Shown here in pieces: positions 17,492 through 25,604 of a stretch of 60,689 nt of DNA. Under the pieces are notes generated by a model, which made no database searches, was not told the DNA's origin, and saw only the letters and a list, made by a program, of their open reading frames with translations. Source of the stretch: a virus; IMG/VR virus record IMGVR_UViG_3300042922_000286, positions 64,001 through 124,689 of that record. One strand, written 5' to 3'. A program made the translations under genes and the position numbers. The first letter of the stretch is position 1, and each line of letters begins with the position of its first letter.

Positions 17492-18202
17492 ATGAGGACT
17501 TTAGTAATATCGGACATCCACGGATATTTTGATCAGTTTAATGCTCTACTTACAAAGGTCGGGTACGATGTCAACCAAGACCAACTGATCCTTCTCGGTG
17601 ATTACGTTGACCGCGGATCGAATAGTAAATCTGTAGTCGAACAGGTCATGCAGTTGCATTCCCGAGGGGCCGTTGTACTACTTGGGAATCACGACCAAAT
17701 GTTCCTCGACGCAATCTTTCGTGGAGAACACATGATGTGGCTCAGTAACGGCGGACAGGGTACGTTTTTTAGCTACTGTGGGAATGATTGGTTTGGTGAA
17801 GATAATGTTACAAATGAACGTTACTATGAGGGGGTAGAGTTCATAAAAAAGAACTTTGCTCATCACCTTGAGTTCCTTTCGTCTCTACCATACTTCTATG
17901 AAGACAATAAACACGTCTTTGTCCACGCGGGACTGGACCCGGACGCTTCAACAAACTGGCGCGAACAAGGACGGGACAACTTCCTTTGGATTCGCGAAAA
18001 GTTCTTGTTCCGAGAAACTGGGATTAATAAGCAGCTAGTGTTCGGGCACACGCCTACAGTGAATATGCAGCCCGGCAACCCGGGACTGTGGTGGCAGTCG
18101 GATAAAGTAGGTATCGACGGCGGTATGTGCTTCGGGCATCAACTCAACTGCCTTGAGATTACCAACGGTAAATACTACGAGCACAGCTACAAGGGGGTAT
18201 AA
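17492..18202 (+). CDS. PP2A-like serine/threonine protein phosphatase
   Basis: A 236-residue metallophosphatase of the lambda-phosphatase/PrpE type. The motifs are complete: SDIHGYFDQ, LLGDYVDRGSNSKSVV, LLGNHDQM, VHAGLDP and VFGHTPTV. Enzymes of this group remove phosphate from proteins or split diadenosine tetraphosphate. It lies just upstream of the csrA-flagellin pair but has its own leader with a GGTGGTGAG site. It is distinct from the phosphoesterase in the packaging block. The substrate here is unknown. Confidence 0.9.
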   Translation: MRTLVISDIHGYFDQFNALLTKVGYDVNQDQLILLGDYVDRGSNSKSVVEQVMQLHSRGAVVLLGNHDQMFLDAIFRGEHMMWLSNGGQGTFFSYCGNDWFGEDNVTNERYYEGVEFIKKNFAHHLEFLSSLPYFYEDNKHVFVHAGLDPDASTNWREQGRDNFLWIREKFLFRETGINKQLVFGHTPTVNMQPGNPGLWWQSDKVGIDGGMCFGHQLNCLEITNGKYYEHSYKGV

Positions 18203-18286
18203 CCTTGTCACATTACCCTCCACGGTCCCTCTTGTCGAGGATAAAAAATCCTGAAATCCGAACAAAACATTTTTTTCTTAGAAATA

Positions 18287-18314
18287 TAAACTTTATGTAG
18301 AATCCTTCCGATAT
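18287..18314 (+). promoter_or_regulatory. SigD-like flagellar promoter before csrA-flagellin
   Basis: TAAA at 18287-18290 and TCCGATAT at 18307-18314 are separated by 16 bp. The sigma-D (sigma-28) consensus is TAAA-N15-GCCGATAA, so the match is close but one base longer in the spacer. It lies 33 bp before the csrA start. No clear sigma-A promoter is seen in the same gap. Confidence 0.55.
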
Positions 18315-18346
18315 ATCCTTTGTAACCATCAGGGAGGATGATACAA

Positions 18347-18508
18347 ATGGCGCTAGTGCTAGGAAGAAGACCGGGAGAAAGCATTATTATCAATGGCAAC
18401 ATCAAAATCACCGTCGTGAAGACGGAGGATCAAATGCTTCGACTAAGAATCGACGCGCCGAAGGATGTTTCAATTGTTCGGGAGGAAGTAATTCAGAAAG
18501 AGCATTGA
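18347..18508 (+). CDS. csrA: Carbon storage regulator CsrA
   Basis: A 53-residue RNA-binding protein. The sequence follows canonical CsrA closely: MALVLGRRPGESIIINGNI, a central beta strand, then LRIDAPKDVSIVREEV with the conserved RNA-contacting Arg (VREE). In Bacillales, CsrA dimers bind the flagellin leader over its Shine-Dalgarno sequence and block translation until FliW removes them. Here csrA sits 69 bp upstream of a flagellin gene, mirroring the chromosomal order. The ATG at 18347 is chosen over one at 18338 because AGGGAGG abuts the latter. No fliW is present in the window. Confidence 0.92.
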   Translation: MALVLGRRPGESIIINGNIKITVVKTEDQMLRLRIDAPKDVSIVREEVIQKEH

Positions 18509-18527
18509 TTGATTGATTGATTGATTC
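18503..18527 (+). repeat. Tandem GATT tetranucleotide repeat
   Basis: Five tandem GATT units begin at the csrA stop codon and continue into the flagellin leader. Such a tract can slip in replication; here it would alter leader length or the csrA C-terminus. Confidence 0.8.
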
Positions 18528-18561
18528 AAAGGGACGGGCACGGAAGCCGGTTCTACCACTA

Positions 18562-18573
18562 CATGGAGGTAAA
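18562..18573 (+). promoter_or_regulatory. Probable CsrA-binding site over flagellin Shine-Dalgarno
   Basis: CTACATGGAGGT spans the flagellin ribosome binding site and matches 9 of 12 positions of the CsrA consensus RUACARGGAUGU, including the key GGA. A second GGA motif (CACGGAAG) lies about 20 nt upstream, so a dimer could bridge both, as reported for hag of Bacillus subtilis. Confidence 0.55.
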
Positions 18574-18577
18574 AAAC

Positions 18578-20542
18578 ATGAGAATCGCACATAACATCGC
18601 GGCATTGAATACGCACCGTCAATTGACGGGTAACACCCTTGGGGCAAGCAAATCCCTTGAAAAACTATCTTCTGGTTTCCGTATCAACCGCGCGGGCGAT
18701 GACGCCGCAGGTCTTGCAATCTCTGAAAAAATGCGGGCACAAATTCGCGGCCTTGATCAAGCTCAACGTAATGCTCAAGATGGTATCTCGATGATTCAAA
18801 CGGCCGAGGGAGCATTGACGGAATCACATTCCATTCTGCAACGTATGCGTGAACTTGCAGCTCAGTCGGCAAATGACACAAATGTTGGTATTGATCGTTC
18901 GGAAATTCAAAAGGAAATTAATCAGCTCTCGTCTGAATTGAATCGTATAGGTAACACGACTGAGTTCAATACTCAAAAGCTCCTGAACGGCAGTGGAGAA
19001 GAAATCTTATCGAAACTTAACACGATCAATCGTGGCGGTGCGGTAGGGGATACAGCGGCATTCGCTGAGGTTATTGGCAGCACCGCTGAGGTAAAAGGGA
19101 TTAACACCCTCACTGTTGCAGGCCTTACAGAAGGGGCAGTTGTACAGATTGGCGATCAAACCTTCACCGCTGTAGCCGGTCCCGCTGATGCATCCCTTGG
19201 GCAGTTCTCTATTGATACTAGTGATAACGCAACTGCGGCAAGTTTAGCAGCGGCTATAAATGCAAATGAATCTTTGAACGGCAGATTTGAAAACGCAGCA
19301 GTCGCGACAAATGTTATCACATTAACTGAGAGAACAGGCGAAGCGGTCGGGTCGGCTCTAACTGCGTCAGTAGTCGGCACAGGTACGGTTACGGCAGCAG
19401 AAACGACTGCAAGCGTTAAGGAAGTTCAAGGTAAATACACCTTTAATTTGGATAAAGCATTTGAAGTTGCAGGTCAAACTCTTACGATCAATGGCGTTGC
19501 ATTGACTGCTGTTTCCGCTAATGCTGCGGCCAACCAGTTCGAAATTAACTCTGATCGCGAAAAGCAAGCACTTGCTATTGCTAAAGCAATCAATGCCAAT
19601 ACCGATGTAGGACTCGGTGCTCGGTTCGAAGCAACTGTAAAAGGAACAACCATTACATTAACTGAGCGAGTTGGTAAGTCAACCGGAACTGACATCACAG
19701 CAGCAAATGTCGTTGACAGCGCCCCTGCCGCTAGTGCAGGACAGTATACGTCCGAGTTCACTACCCTGATCTCCGCAGGCGGTAAGTTCACTATCGATGG
19801 AGTCGATATACAAGTAACCTCCGACCCGAGCGATGCAGGTCTTAGCGCTGGAACTGCTGTTCTGGCGGGCAATAGCTTGAAACAGCAAGCTGATAACCTT
19901 GCGGCGGCCATCAATGCAAACGGACTCCTTAACAGCAAATATACGGCATCAACTACTGGTGATAAGTTAAATTTGACCCAAAATACAGGAAAAGAGTCAC
20001 TGGTTGCACCAGAGGTAACTGCAAATAAAAGTGCTAAAAGCGTATTTGAAGCTTCTTTCCAGATCGGCGCAAATACAGGACAATCCATGACTATTGAAAT
20101 CGAGGACATGAGAGCGTCAGCCCTTAGCCTGACGGGAACCAAGGCGGGAGAAAGCGTTACTGCCAAGAACGGTGAAACCGCATCTTATGTTCAAGCTGCC
20201 AATGTTACTAATGGTTCGTCTAAAACAAATGTCGAATTTGCTCTTGATGTATCCACTTTCGACAAAGCATCAGCAGCGGTTAGTGTAATTAATGACGCGA
20301 TTGAAAAAGTCTCGACACAACGTTCCCAATTGGGTGCATTCCAAAACCGTTTGGAGCATACGATCAACAACTTGGGCGCGTCTTCAGAGAACCTGACGGC
20401 CGCTGAATCTCGTATTCGCGACGTTGATATGGCGAAAGAAATGATGGACTTCACCAAGAACAACATCCTTTCCCAAGCAGCTCAAGCGATGCTGGCCCAA
20501 GCGAACCAACAACCACAAGGCGTACTGCAATTGCTCCGATAA
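18578..20542 (+). CDS. Flagellin, long form with three internal repeats
   Basis: A 654-residue filament protein. The N-terminal D0/D1 ([47 protein letters not shown]) and C-terminal D1/D0 ([17 protein letters not shown], ending [11 protein letters not shown]) are complete and typical of Bacillales. The central 340 residues carry about three copies of a Flagellin_IN-like unit, each with a TINGV-like strand, an AAINANxxL helix and an ITLTERxG-like strand. The true start is the ATG after TGGAGGTAAAAAAC; the frame upstream is leader. A terminator follows. The intact termini argue for a functional, exported subunit; the core is the likely antigenic surface. Confidence 0.93.
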   Translation: MRIAHNIAALNTHRQLTGNTLGASKSLEKLSSGFRINRAGDDAAGLAISEKMRAQIRGLDQAQRNAQDGISMIQTAEGALTESHSILQRMRELAAQSANDTNVGIDRSEIQKEINQLSSELNRIGNTTEFNTQKLLNGSGEEILSKLNTINRGGAVGDTAAFAEVIGSTAEVKGINTLTVAGLTEGAVVQIGDQTFTAVAGPADASLGQFSIDTSDNATAASLAAAINANESLNGRFENAAVATNVITLTERTGEAVGSALTASVVGTGTVTAAETTASVKEVQGKYTFNLDKAFEVAGQTLTINGVALTAVSANAAANQFEINSDREKQALAIAKAINANTDVGLGARFEATVKGTTITLTERVGKSTGTDITAANVVDSAPAASAGQYTSEFTTLISAGGKFTIDGVDIQVTSDPSDAGLSAGTAVLAGNSLKQQADNLAAAINANGLLNSKYTASTTGDKLNLTQNTGKESLVAPEVTANKSAKSVFEASFQIGANTGQSMTIEIEDMRASALSLTGTKAGESVTAKNGETASYVQAANVTNGSSKTNVEFALDVSTFDKASAAVSVINDAIEKVSTQRSQLGAFQNRLEHTINNLGASSENLTAAESRIRDVDMAKEMMDFTKNNILSQAAQAMLAQANQQPQGVLQLLR

Positions 20543-20557
20543 TCGTAATAACGAATT

Positions 20558-20582
20558 GCCCTCTATTAGGAGGGCTTTTTGT
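20558..20582 (+). terminator. Terminator after flagellin
   Basis: GCCCTC pairs with GAGGGC across a six-base loop and is followed by TTTTTGTTT. It ends the csrA-flagellin transcript. Confidence 0.85.
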
Positions 20583-20732
20583 TTGCATTTTGATGAAAAA
20601 CAAACGTTTTTCGCCCAAAAAGTGTCCAAAAATGCTTAAAAAGTGACCAAAATACGTGAAAAATCAGGGTTTTGGGACATTTTTAAGCGCTTTTGGCTGT
20701 TATTTATGCAGGTTTGAGGGATAAAGTAACGA
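20583..20732. other. Intergenic region with A/T-rich inverted repeat
   Basis: Between the convergent flagellin and minus-strand units lies AT-rich sequence with GCTTAAAAA matched by TTTTTAAGC about 55 bp away, and repeated GTGTCCAAAAA/GTGACCAAAA words. No gene is evident. Confidence 0.5.
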
Positions 20733-20755
20733 AAAACCCCCTCAAATGAGGGGGC
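20733..20755 (-). terminator. Terminator for minus-strand small genes
   Basis: CCCCCTC and GAGGGGG form a perfect stem around AAAT; on the minus strand TTTTT follows. It is the convergent partner of the flagellin terminator. Confidence 0.85.
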
Positions 20756-20768
20756 TTACTTATACTAT

Positions 20769-21101
20769 TTATTCGTCGGATGAGCCACTACCACCGTTCC
20801 CGATCGTTGAGGGTGAAGAAGACATTGCGCCACCGTTACCATTACGGCGACGGCCCGTCTGTTGTGGCTGCTCAGAAGACGAAGGGGGCACAGTTTCTTC
20901 TGCTGTGGACGACTTCGTACCTACGAGCAAATCCATAAGTAGCGATACACGGCCAGCAGCGAACCCTTCTTCGAAGGTTGTTCCTTCCCCGGCCACTTTG
21001 GATAGCCTCGCTTGCTCTCCTGCGATCAGCTTCATAACATCGGCGCGTTGATTTTTGGTCAGTTGCAACACCATTCGCTCCTTTGGGGACAATCTCCCCA
21101 T
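20769..21101 (-). CDS. Small protein with Ser/Pro/Gly-rich tail, downstream part of a two-frame locus
   Basis: About 110 residues: a helical part (MGRLSPKERMVLQLTKNQ, then GEQARLSKVAGEGTTFEEG) and a low-complexity tail rich in Ser, Gly, Asn and Pro ending GNGGSGSSDE. The frame is +1 relative to the gene that starts at 21234, and the two overlap. Joining them at the CCCC run near 21090 would give a smooth single protein of about 155 residues. Either these are two coupled genes or one gene interrupted by a single-base change or frameshift. The start is uncertain (21101 or 21074, the latter with AAAGGAG). Confidence 0.5.
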   Translation of the reverse strand: MGRLSPKERMVLQLTKNQRADVMKLIAGEQARLSKVAGEGTTFEEGFAAGRVSLLMDLLVGTKSSTAEETVPPSSSEQPQQTGRRRNGNGGAMSSSPSTIGNGGSGSSDE

Positions 21102-21234
21102 ATATTTGTATACCCTCATAAGAGAGGAATAACCGGTACTCACGTTCCTCAGGAGTTTCAGTTATGATGTCAACTGTACCTATCTGCCTACATACCTCTC
21201 GTATATCCAGAACGACCTTGCTCACCCAACCCAC
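20872..21234 (-). CDS. Small protein, upstream part of a two-frame locus
   Basis: The first 50 or so residues (VSKVVLDIREVCRQIGTVD, then ETPEEREYRLFLSYEGIQIY) look like a real protein. From about residue 55 on, the translation turns Arg/Cys-rich and mirrors the other frame, suggesting that the natural protein does not continue in this frame. Only the N-terminal half is supported. Confidence 0.4.
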   Translation of the reverse strand: MGWVSKVVLDIREVCRQIGTVDIITETPEEREYRLFLSYEGIQIYGEIVPKGANGVATDQKSTRRCYEADRRRASEAIQSGRGRNNLRRRVRCWPCIATYGFARRYEVVHSRRNCAPFVF

Positions 21235-21248
21235 CCCTGACTATGTTC

Positions 21249-21437
21249 TCAGTCGTCGGAGTCTTGCTCTAAGCGGGAGCGCTTGTAGTCCATGCTGTCA
21301 TCGAAGTCACTGTTAGTATAGTCCATCGTGTGCTTTGCTTTGCGGTTCTGCATGGCAAGGCGTTGTTTGCGGACATCCTTCATCGACTTCCGATAATCAT
21401 CTGCGCTCTTTTGCTGTTGCTGTCTGTACCAAGACAT
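21249..21437 (-). CDS. Small charged protein (62 aa)
   Basis: A 62-residue protein with Gln-rich start (MSWYRQQQQKSADDYRKSM), a basic middle and an acidic end (DYKRSRLEQDSDD). The ATG at 21437 has GGAGAGGTGATAAG before it. The composition suggests a flexible nucleic-acid or protein-binding peptide. Function unknown. Confidence 0.55.
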   Translation of the reverse strand: MSWYRQQQQKSADDYRKSMKDVRKQRLAMQNRKAKHTMDYTNSDFDDSMDYKRSRLEQDSDD

Positions 21438-21552
21438 TCTTATCACCTCTCCTTTACTTCTCTATACGAAGTAAGTGAGTGGTTGTTGATATGTCTTTCG
21501 GACTGATAGTACCTATCTTAATTGAAATTGGAGGATACTGTCAACACCTTTA

Positions 21553-22503
21553 TTATACCGACCTCAGGTTCCCGTTAGACTCCATTTGGAACGAAGGTCG
21601 TATTAACCTTTCGCTCTCTTTCATCGCCATCTCTCTAGCAGTATTGATGACTCCTAGCAGTGAAGTATAGCCAACTTTGACCTCTTCATACTCCCGGTTG
21701 AGCGCTACAAGATCGCGTCGTCCTTTGTCGATATCGCTCGACTTTTTGTTCGAAAGTTCCTGTATCTTTATCGTGACGTTCATCATAAGTTCGAACAGTT
21801 CAGTCTCGGACATGATGTCAAGTTGTGCCTTCGTAATCGGAGACAATGCAACTTTGATGTACGGTTCCTCTATGAGTTCGGCACGTTTGATGAGTGCAGG
21901 AGCAGTCCCCGCAGGTATCTCATCATCCTCGTCTTTCATAACATGGACACCCGCACGTTGCAATACGACCTCGCCCGCGGTATATTTCTTGGCCGTTTCC
22001 GTTTCTGCTGCGGTAGTATCTTCATTATTTGATGGTTCGCCTGTCGGTGCGCCTGTTGGTGCGTCAGTGTGCTTCGAAACAGCAGACTCGTCCGAAAGTA
22101 TAGTATCATCTTCTGGATGTTTCGAAGATGTATCAGGTTCGTCTGTATGTGTATCTGGCTGCATACCTGACTGCTCTACTTTGGTTGTTTCTAGCTGCTC
22201 CCCTTTAGGTGTACCTGGCTGCTCCGAAGAAACAGCAGGTTTGCCCTTAGGTTTAGCTGGCTGCTTCGTAGGAACCTTTGCAGGAGCCTTGGCGGGGCCA
22301 ACGTCCCCGTTCTTGAATTTTTCTGATAGCTCCGAGTACCATCTATTCTTAACGCTACTGACCGATCTATCAAGTTTCTCTGCTGCGATTTGAAAAACTG
22401 ATTTGAGTGGCACACCATTATCCTGTGCATCTTTCACCTCCTGCAACAGTACATTGTCCTCAACGTCTTCCCACGCAACCATGACGCCAGAGTTCCCTGC
22501 CAT
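21553..22503 (-). CDS. RsfA-like Myb/SANT-type transcriptional regulator
   Basis: A 316-residue protein. Residues 8-60 form a Myb/SANT-like DNA-binding domain with Trp/acid spacing (VAWEDVEDNVLLQEVKDAQD, RSVSSVKNRWYSELSEKF) as in RsfA, a prespore regulator of Bacillus. A long linker follows, rich in Pro, Thr and Glu and with repeats such as TGAPTGEP. The C-terminus is a coiled coil (ETELFELMMNVTIKIQELSN onward), probably for oligomerisation. It is driven by a strong promoter with the palindromic operator in its leader, so it may be autoregulated or silenced by another repressor. The match to RsfA is by motif only. Confidence 0.65.
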   Translation of the reverse strand: MAGNSGVMVAWEDVEDNVLLQEVKDAQDNGVPLKSVFQIAAEKLDRSVSSVKNRWYSELSEKFKNGDVGPAKAPAKVPTKQPAKPKGKPAVSSEQPGTPKGEQLETTKVEQSGMQPDTHTDEPDTSSKHPEDDTILSDESAVSKHTDAPTGAPTGEPSNNEDTTAAETETAKKYTAGEVVLQRAGVHVMKDEDDEIPAGTAPALIKRAELIEEPYIKVALSPITKAQLDIMSETELFELMMNVTIKIQELSNKKSSDIDKGRRDLVALNREYEEVKVGYTSLLGVINTAREMAMKESERLIRPSFQMESNGNLRSV

Positions 22504-22523
22504 TGGCTACCCCTCCCACTATT

Positions 22524-22538
22524 ATAGGTACTACCTTG
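22524..22538. promoter_or_regulatory. Palindromic operator, copy 2 (RsfA-like gene)
   Basis: ATAGGTACTACCTTG keeps 13 of 15 bases of the palindrome. It lies about 20 bp upstream of the ATG on the minus strand, just after the predicted transcription start, where a bound protein would block elongation. Confidence 0.65.
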
Positions 22539-22545
22539 CTTTATG

Positions 22546-22582
22546 TTCATTATGAGACATGCCGATCAGACAAGTCAAGTTA
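22546..22582 (-). promoter_or_regulatory. Sigma-A promoter of RsfA-like gene
   Basis: On the minus strand TTGACT and CATAAT are 18 bp apart, followed by the operator and the GGGAGGGG site of the regulator gene. Confidence 0.65.
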
Positions 22583-22604
22583 TACTTGAGATACACCATC
22601 AGAC

Positions 22605-23484
22605 GCGCACCAAAGTTTCTCAAATTTTTCCTCCCGCCCGATCCGAGGACAAAAAGAAAGACGCACCCGATCTCTCACCATCGGATGCATCTCTGCGAAA
22701 AAATTGAGTAATGAAACCTTGACAATGAATGATGACAATCAGGTGACCAAGCCTGACTGCTCCTTCATCTTACACCTATATTATACGAAGGATCAATGGA
22801 AATGTTGACCTCCATTACCAGTACCGACCCCGCCGCGTAAACGTGTTTCTTCTATTATAATAGGTGAATGTTTCGCCCCATTTCCCCAATGCCCAACTTC
22901 CCAATTCCCAATTACCCATTCCTTATTTATAAACGCGCCAATTCTCATAGGTTATACCGCCCCGCAACGACTTTCCCCAAAAATTTCCCGTAGGTGTCAT
23001 ATAGCTCGGGACCGCGCACGACGAAGCCGCGAAAATGCTAGGCATAGGGGAGGGTATGACATTTTCACGTTTGAAAAAATAAAAAAGAAAAATTAATGTT
23101 GCTATTTAAAGCGGCACTATGCCTATGTTAATCCCGTCAGAACGTGCTGTTGGTTCTGACCCGGCGGGAACGTCGGAAGCTTCATCCATAACCCAAGCGT
23201 GTAACATGACGCTTGTACGCTCACAAACAAAGCCCGCTTGCGGGATGGAAAGAGTGGGCGGCGCTCCTTGACAATAACATAGCGCGGAAACACGGAACGC
23301 GGAAGCGCACACGTAGTAAGGGATAGTCATGCCCATGCAGAACGCTTGTATGGTTCATGGCGTGTACTTGGGGCGAGTAGCGGAACGCGGAAAGTGGGGA
23401 AGCCAAGCGGATAACAGTCTGATTCGAGCGGGCAAGGTATGCGGCAAAAACACTATACCTATACCCATTGGAGGATGATTTATA
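22605..23484. other. ORF-free segment A with many stable hairpins (possible structured RNA)
   Basis: About 880 bp without a credible gene. From about 23130 to 23420 several perfect stems follow one another: TCAGAAC/GTTCTGA (23137-23161), CAAGCGT/ACGCTTG (23196-23217) and GCCCGC/GCGGG (near 23230). The motif GGAACGCGGAA occurs twice (near 23298 and 23380). A 51-codon frame at 23117 has no ribosome binding site. A TATTATAAT box at about 22850 could start a plus-strand transcript. A large noncoding RNA is an inference from structure density only. Confidence 0.4.
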
Positions 23485-23904
23485 ATGGCCAAAAAACTCG
23501 AAAATGTACTCGTAAATGTGAAAGGCAATGCCCTGAACCTGAAAATTGATATGACTGCCTACGCAGAACGTGCCTTGACCGACGCAATACGGACGGGCGA
23601 GAATAACGACGGTTCGTACCGTGTAGCAGGCGGCGGTTCGCAATACATCAATATTGAAGGCATGGAAGGCGTCATGGTCAAGCTAGACGTTATCGTCTCA
23701 CATAAGAAATATCAGGCGATTCTAGAGAACGAACGCGCCAAAGCTACAGCTTTGCAAGCAATGGCCGAGATAGAACAGCTTAGAAAGGCGGCTGTAGGCA
23801 CGGACGCGGAAAAACTGACCGTATTGAACGGGATTGATCCCGCCGTGTTCGCACAAGCCCTTGCACTAGCACAAACGTTGCAGGCACAAGCCGCGGCGAA
23901 GTAA
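23485..23904 (+). CDS. Hypothetical protein (139 aa) with Ala/Gln-rich C-terminus
   Basis: A 139-residue protein with a strong TTGGAGGATGATTTATA leader. The first half is beta-like and rich in Asn, Gly and Val (LENVLVNVKGNALNLKIDMT, VAGGGSQYINIEGMEGVMVK); the second half is a long helix ending in Ala/Gln (AQALALAQTLQAQAAAK). The gene stands alone between two ORF-free segments. No family recognised; it could bind nucleic acid, but nothing visible proves this. Confidence 0.7.
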   Translation: MAKKLENVLVNVKGNALNLKIDMTAYAERALTDAIRTGENNDGSYRVAGGGSQYINIEGMEGVMVKLDVIVSHKKYQAILENERAKATALQAMAEIEQLRKAAVGTDAEKLTVLNGIDPAVFAQALALAQTLQAQAAAK

Positions 23905-24827
23905 TACACGAACAAACCTCATTTATAATCAACATAGCTTGCCCGTTCGAATCAGAATGTTATCCGTCCGCTCATAATGGGTATTATGCGCGGTGAGTGT
24001 GTGCCTCTCTATATAGAGAGACAGACACAACCACGCTAGGAGTCTGTCTCCTGATACCTGATGCGCGGGACTATTGAAACGGGATACGTGTACGCAATAC
24101 GGGATAGGTCTGCCGTCAGAACACTACCAGTCTAGCAGGAGGGCGTTCGCCACCTGCTACAGTCTACGCTAGTAGTGTGCCAAGTCCATACACCATACGT
24201 CTGTCCGTGTGACATATGCAAGCTTTCTTTGTCATGCGCTGAAACGGTCTATGCGGGTTGGATACTAGCACATGAACGCTACATCAACGCGATAGGTGCG
24301 CCTATATCTAGTACAGCATAGCATAATGCAACGTGTCCGCCCGTCCTAGTCCTACCATCAGTCTATCTAATGCCCATTTGCGGTAAACCTCGGGTCAATG
24401 GCGCTACACACAACGTTCGTCCGCTGAAAGCGAGATAGCGAAGCCTAGCGATAGGTGTATATTTTATACGCTACAGGTGTGTACTTTTGTACACAACGAG
24501 ACTGTGCCACGCGGTACGTGGAGTATGTCACGCTACCAGTCTGCCCACACAAGGCGAGTGTATATCCCATGGGACTGCCATGCTCTACGCTCTATAATTG
24601 TGTGCTAAGGCTCTATGTCTGACTGACTCCCTATATAGTGCTGTATGTCTCTCTCTATATCCTAGTGTGTGCTATCTCTCTATATGTATGTATGTAATAC
24701 TCTATATGCAATCATGAGGTGTACGGGATTGTTCTGCCCGCCCGCCTCCTGCTTGCGATAGGTATATGCGGTCGCTCGGTTCACGTAATTGGTGCAGTAC
24801 GAATAAAAACGCGAGAGGTGTGTCCAT
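23905..24827. other. ORF-free segment B rich in hairpins and ATAGGT words
   Basis: About 920 bp with no credible gene. It contains CTCTCTATATAGAGAG (a 16-bp palindrome near 24006), a hairpin with TAGCAGG/CCTGCTA (near 24133-24160), GTGTAC/GTACAC (near 24480) and CCACG/CGTGG (near 24507). ATAGGT words recur at about 24103, 24285, 24452 and 24758, and CTCTATAT words near the right end. Words such as AGTCTG are over-used. It may hold a structured RNA, clustered regulatory sites or an origin; I cannot tell which. Confidence 0.4.
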
Positions 24828-25229
24828 ATGCATGTATCTGAAATCAATCTGACGGAAAACAATATCCGTGCGCTCTTTAAAAAAGTAGATAGCTACCAAT
24901 CCCACGTACGAATTGCACGTGAAGTGGGCCTTATTATCAGCGTTATGAAACAATGCGGGAAGCCTGTGTTGCCTCTTATCAATGTATTTAATGAATGTAA
25001 TATACATGCGGGTACTCTATATAGGTGGACTATGCCTAAAGGTACTCGTAAACGCAAGCGGGCTTGATCTCCGCCCGCCGTCCGTCGAAAAACGCGAGAA
25101 GTCTGTCTACTGCATCAATTAGGTGAACTGAGCGCCCGCCCGATTTATTACGGAACGGGCTATTTGTGTTGGGGTCAGAAGTCAGGGTATAGCCGATTAC
25201 CCTAAAAACGCGAGAGGTCTGCCTATATA
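24805..25229 (+). repeat. Three dispersed copies of AAAAACGCGAGAGGTCTG
   Basis: Copies start at 24805, 25088 and 25204: AAAAACGCGAGAGGTGTG, AAAAACGCGAGAAGTCTG and AAAAACGCGAGAGGTCTG, each followed by a similar TCYAT or CYTAT stretch. In the first copy GAGAGGTG is the ribosome binding site of the gene at 24828; the others precede no start codon. Confidence 0.75.
24828..25067 (+). CDS. Small basic protein (79 aa), possibly DNA-binding
   Basis: A 79-residue helical protein with a basic C-terminus (GTLYRWTMPKGTRKRKRA). The segment INVFNECNIHAGTLYRW resembles a helix-turn-helix recognition region. GAGAGGTG lies 7 nt before the ATG. It may bind DNA or RNA; the function is otherwise unknown. Confidence 0.55.
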   Translation: MHVSEINLTENNIRALFKKVDSYQSHVRIAREVGLIISVMKQCGKPVLPLINVFNECNIHAGTLYRWTMPKGTRKRKRA

Positions 25230-25307
25230 AAGTATACCCTTTGGGTGTACCTTGACTCATACCCCAAACCCCCGCCCGCGATCTCTCTATATAGGAGTGT
25301 GTTTGCT

Positions 25308-25520
25308 GTGACTGTACATACGCTATTCACCCGCCCCGCGTCCTTTGACGAATTTATAGCGGAAGCTGAAATGCGCGAGACGACTAAGCATTTAATGCGC
25401 CAAATTCGGCACGATAGAGGACGCAAGGAATACGCGAGGATTAGGTCTATGTATTACAACTTAAATACGTCTGCACATGGTTCGTTTGTGGAAAGGCTGG
25501 AGGGCACGCTCAACGTGTGA
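25308..25520 (+). CDS. Small basic helical protein (70 aa)
   Basis: The GTG at 25308 follows TATAGGAGTG and gives 70 residues: a Phe/Glu helix, then a strongly basic helix (TKHLMRQIRHDRGRKEYARI). The frame continues upstream without a ribosome binding site. Function unknown. Confidence 0.55.
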   Translation: MTVHTLFTRPASFDEFIAEAEMRETTKHLMRQIRHDRGRKEYARIRSMYYNLNTSAHGSFVERLEGTLNV

Positions 25521-25544
25521 AATGGGGCGATTACCCCATGCCTT

Positions 25545-25589
25545 GAAAGCCTGATTTGTTGCATGGTGTAGCGGCACAATTAGGCTTTG
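25545..25589 (+). other. Hairpin with AAAGCCT/AGGCTTT stem
   Basis: A 7-bp perfect stem enclosing about 30 nt lies in the 160-bp gap before the gene at 25680. There is no T-run, so it is not a simple terminator. Confidence 0.45.
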
Positions 25590-25604
25590 AATGTATGCGG
25601 TAAT

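Noticed and set aside
19474-20166. A 230-codon minus-strand ORF opposite flagellin
   Set aside because: Composition reflects the repetitive Ala/Thr codons of flagellin; no start signal and no domain.
23117-23272. A 51-codon plus-strand ORF in segment A
   Set aside because: It has no ribosome binding site, and its sequence is made of the arms of stable hairpins.
23943-23955. tRNA gene suggested by a GTTCGAATC T-loop-like word
   Set aside because: The flanking bases do not form a T stem, and no acceptor, anticodon or D arms can be drawn.
25560-25592. tRNA-like segment in the gap before 25680
   Set aside because: The D-arm-like GGTGTAGCGGC lacks a matching cloverleaf; a simple 7-bp hairpin explains the complementarity.
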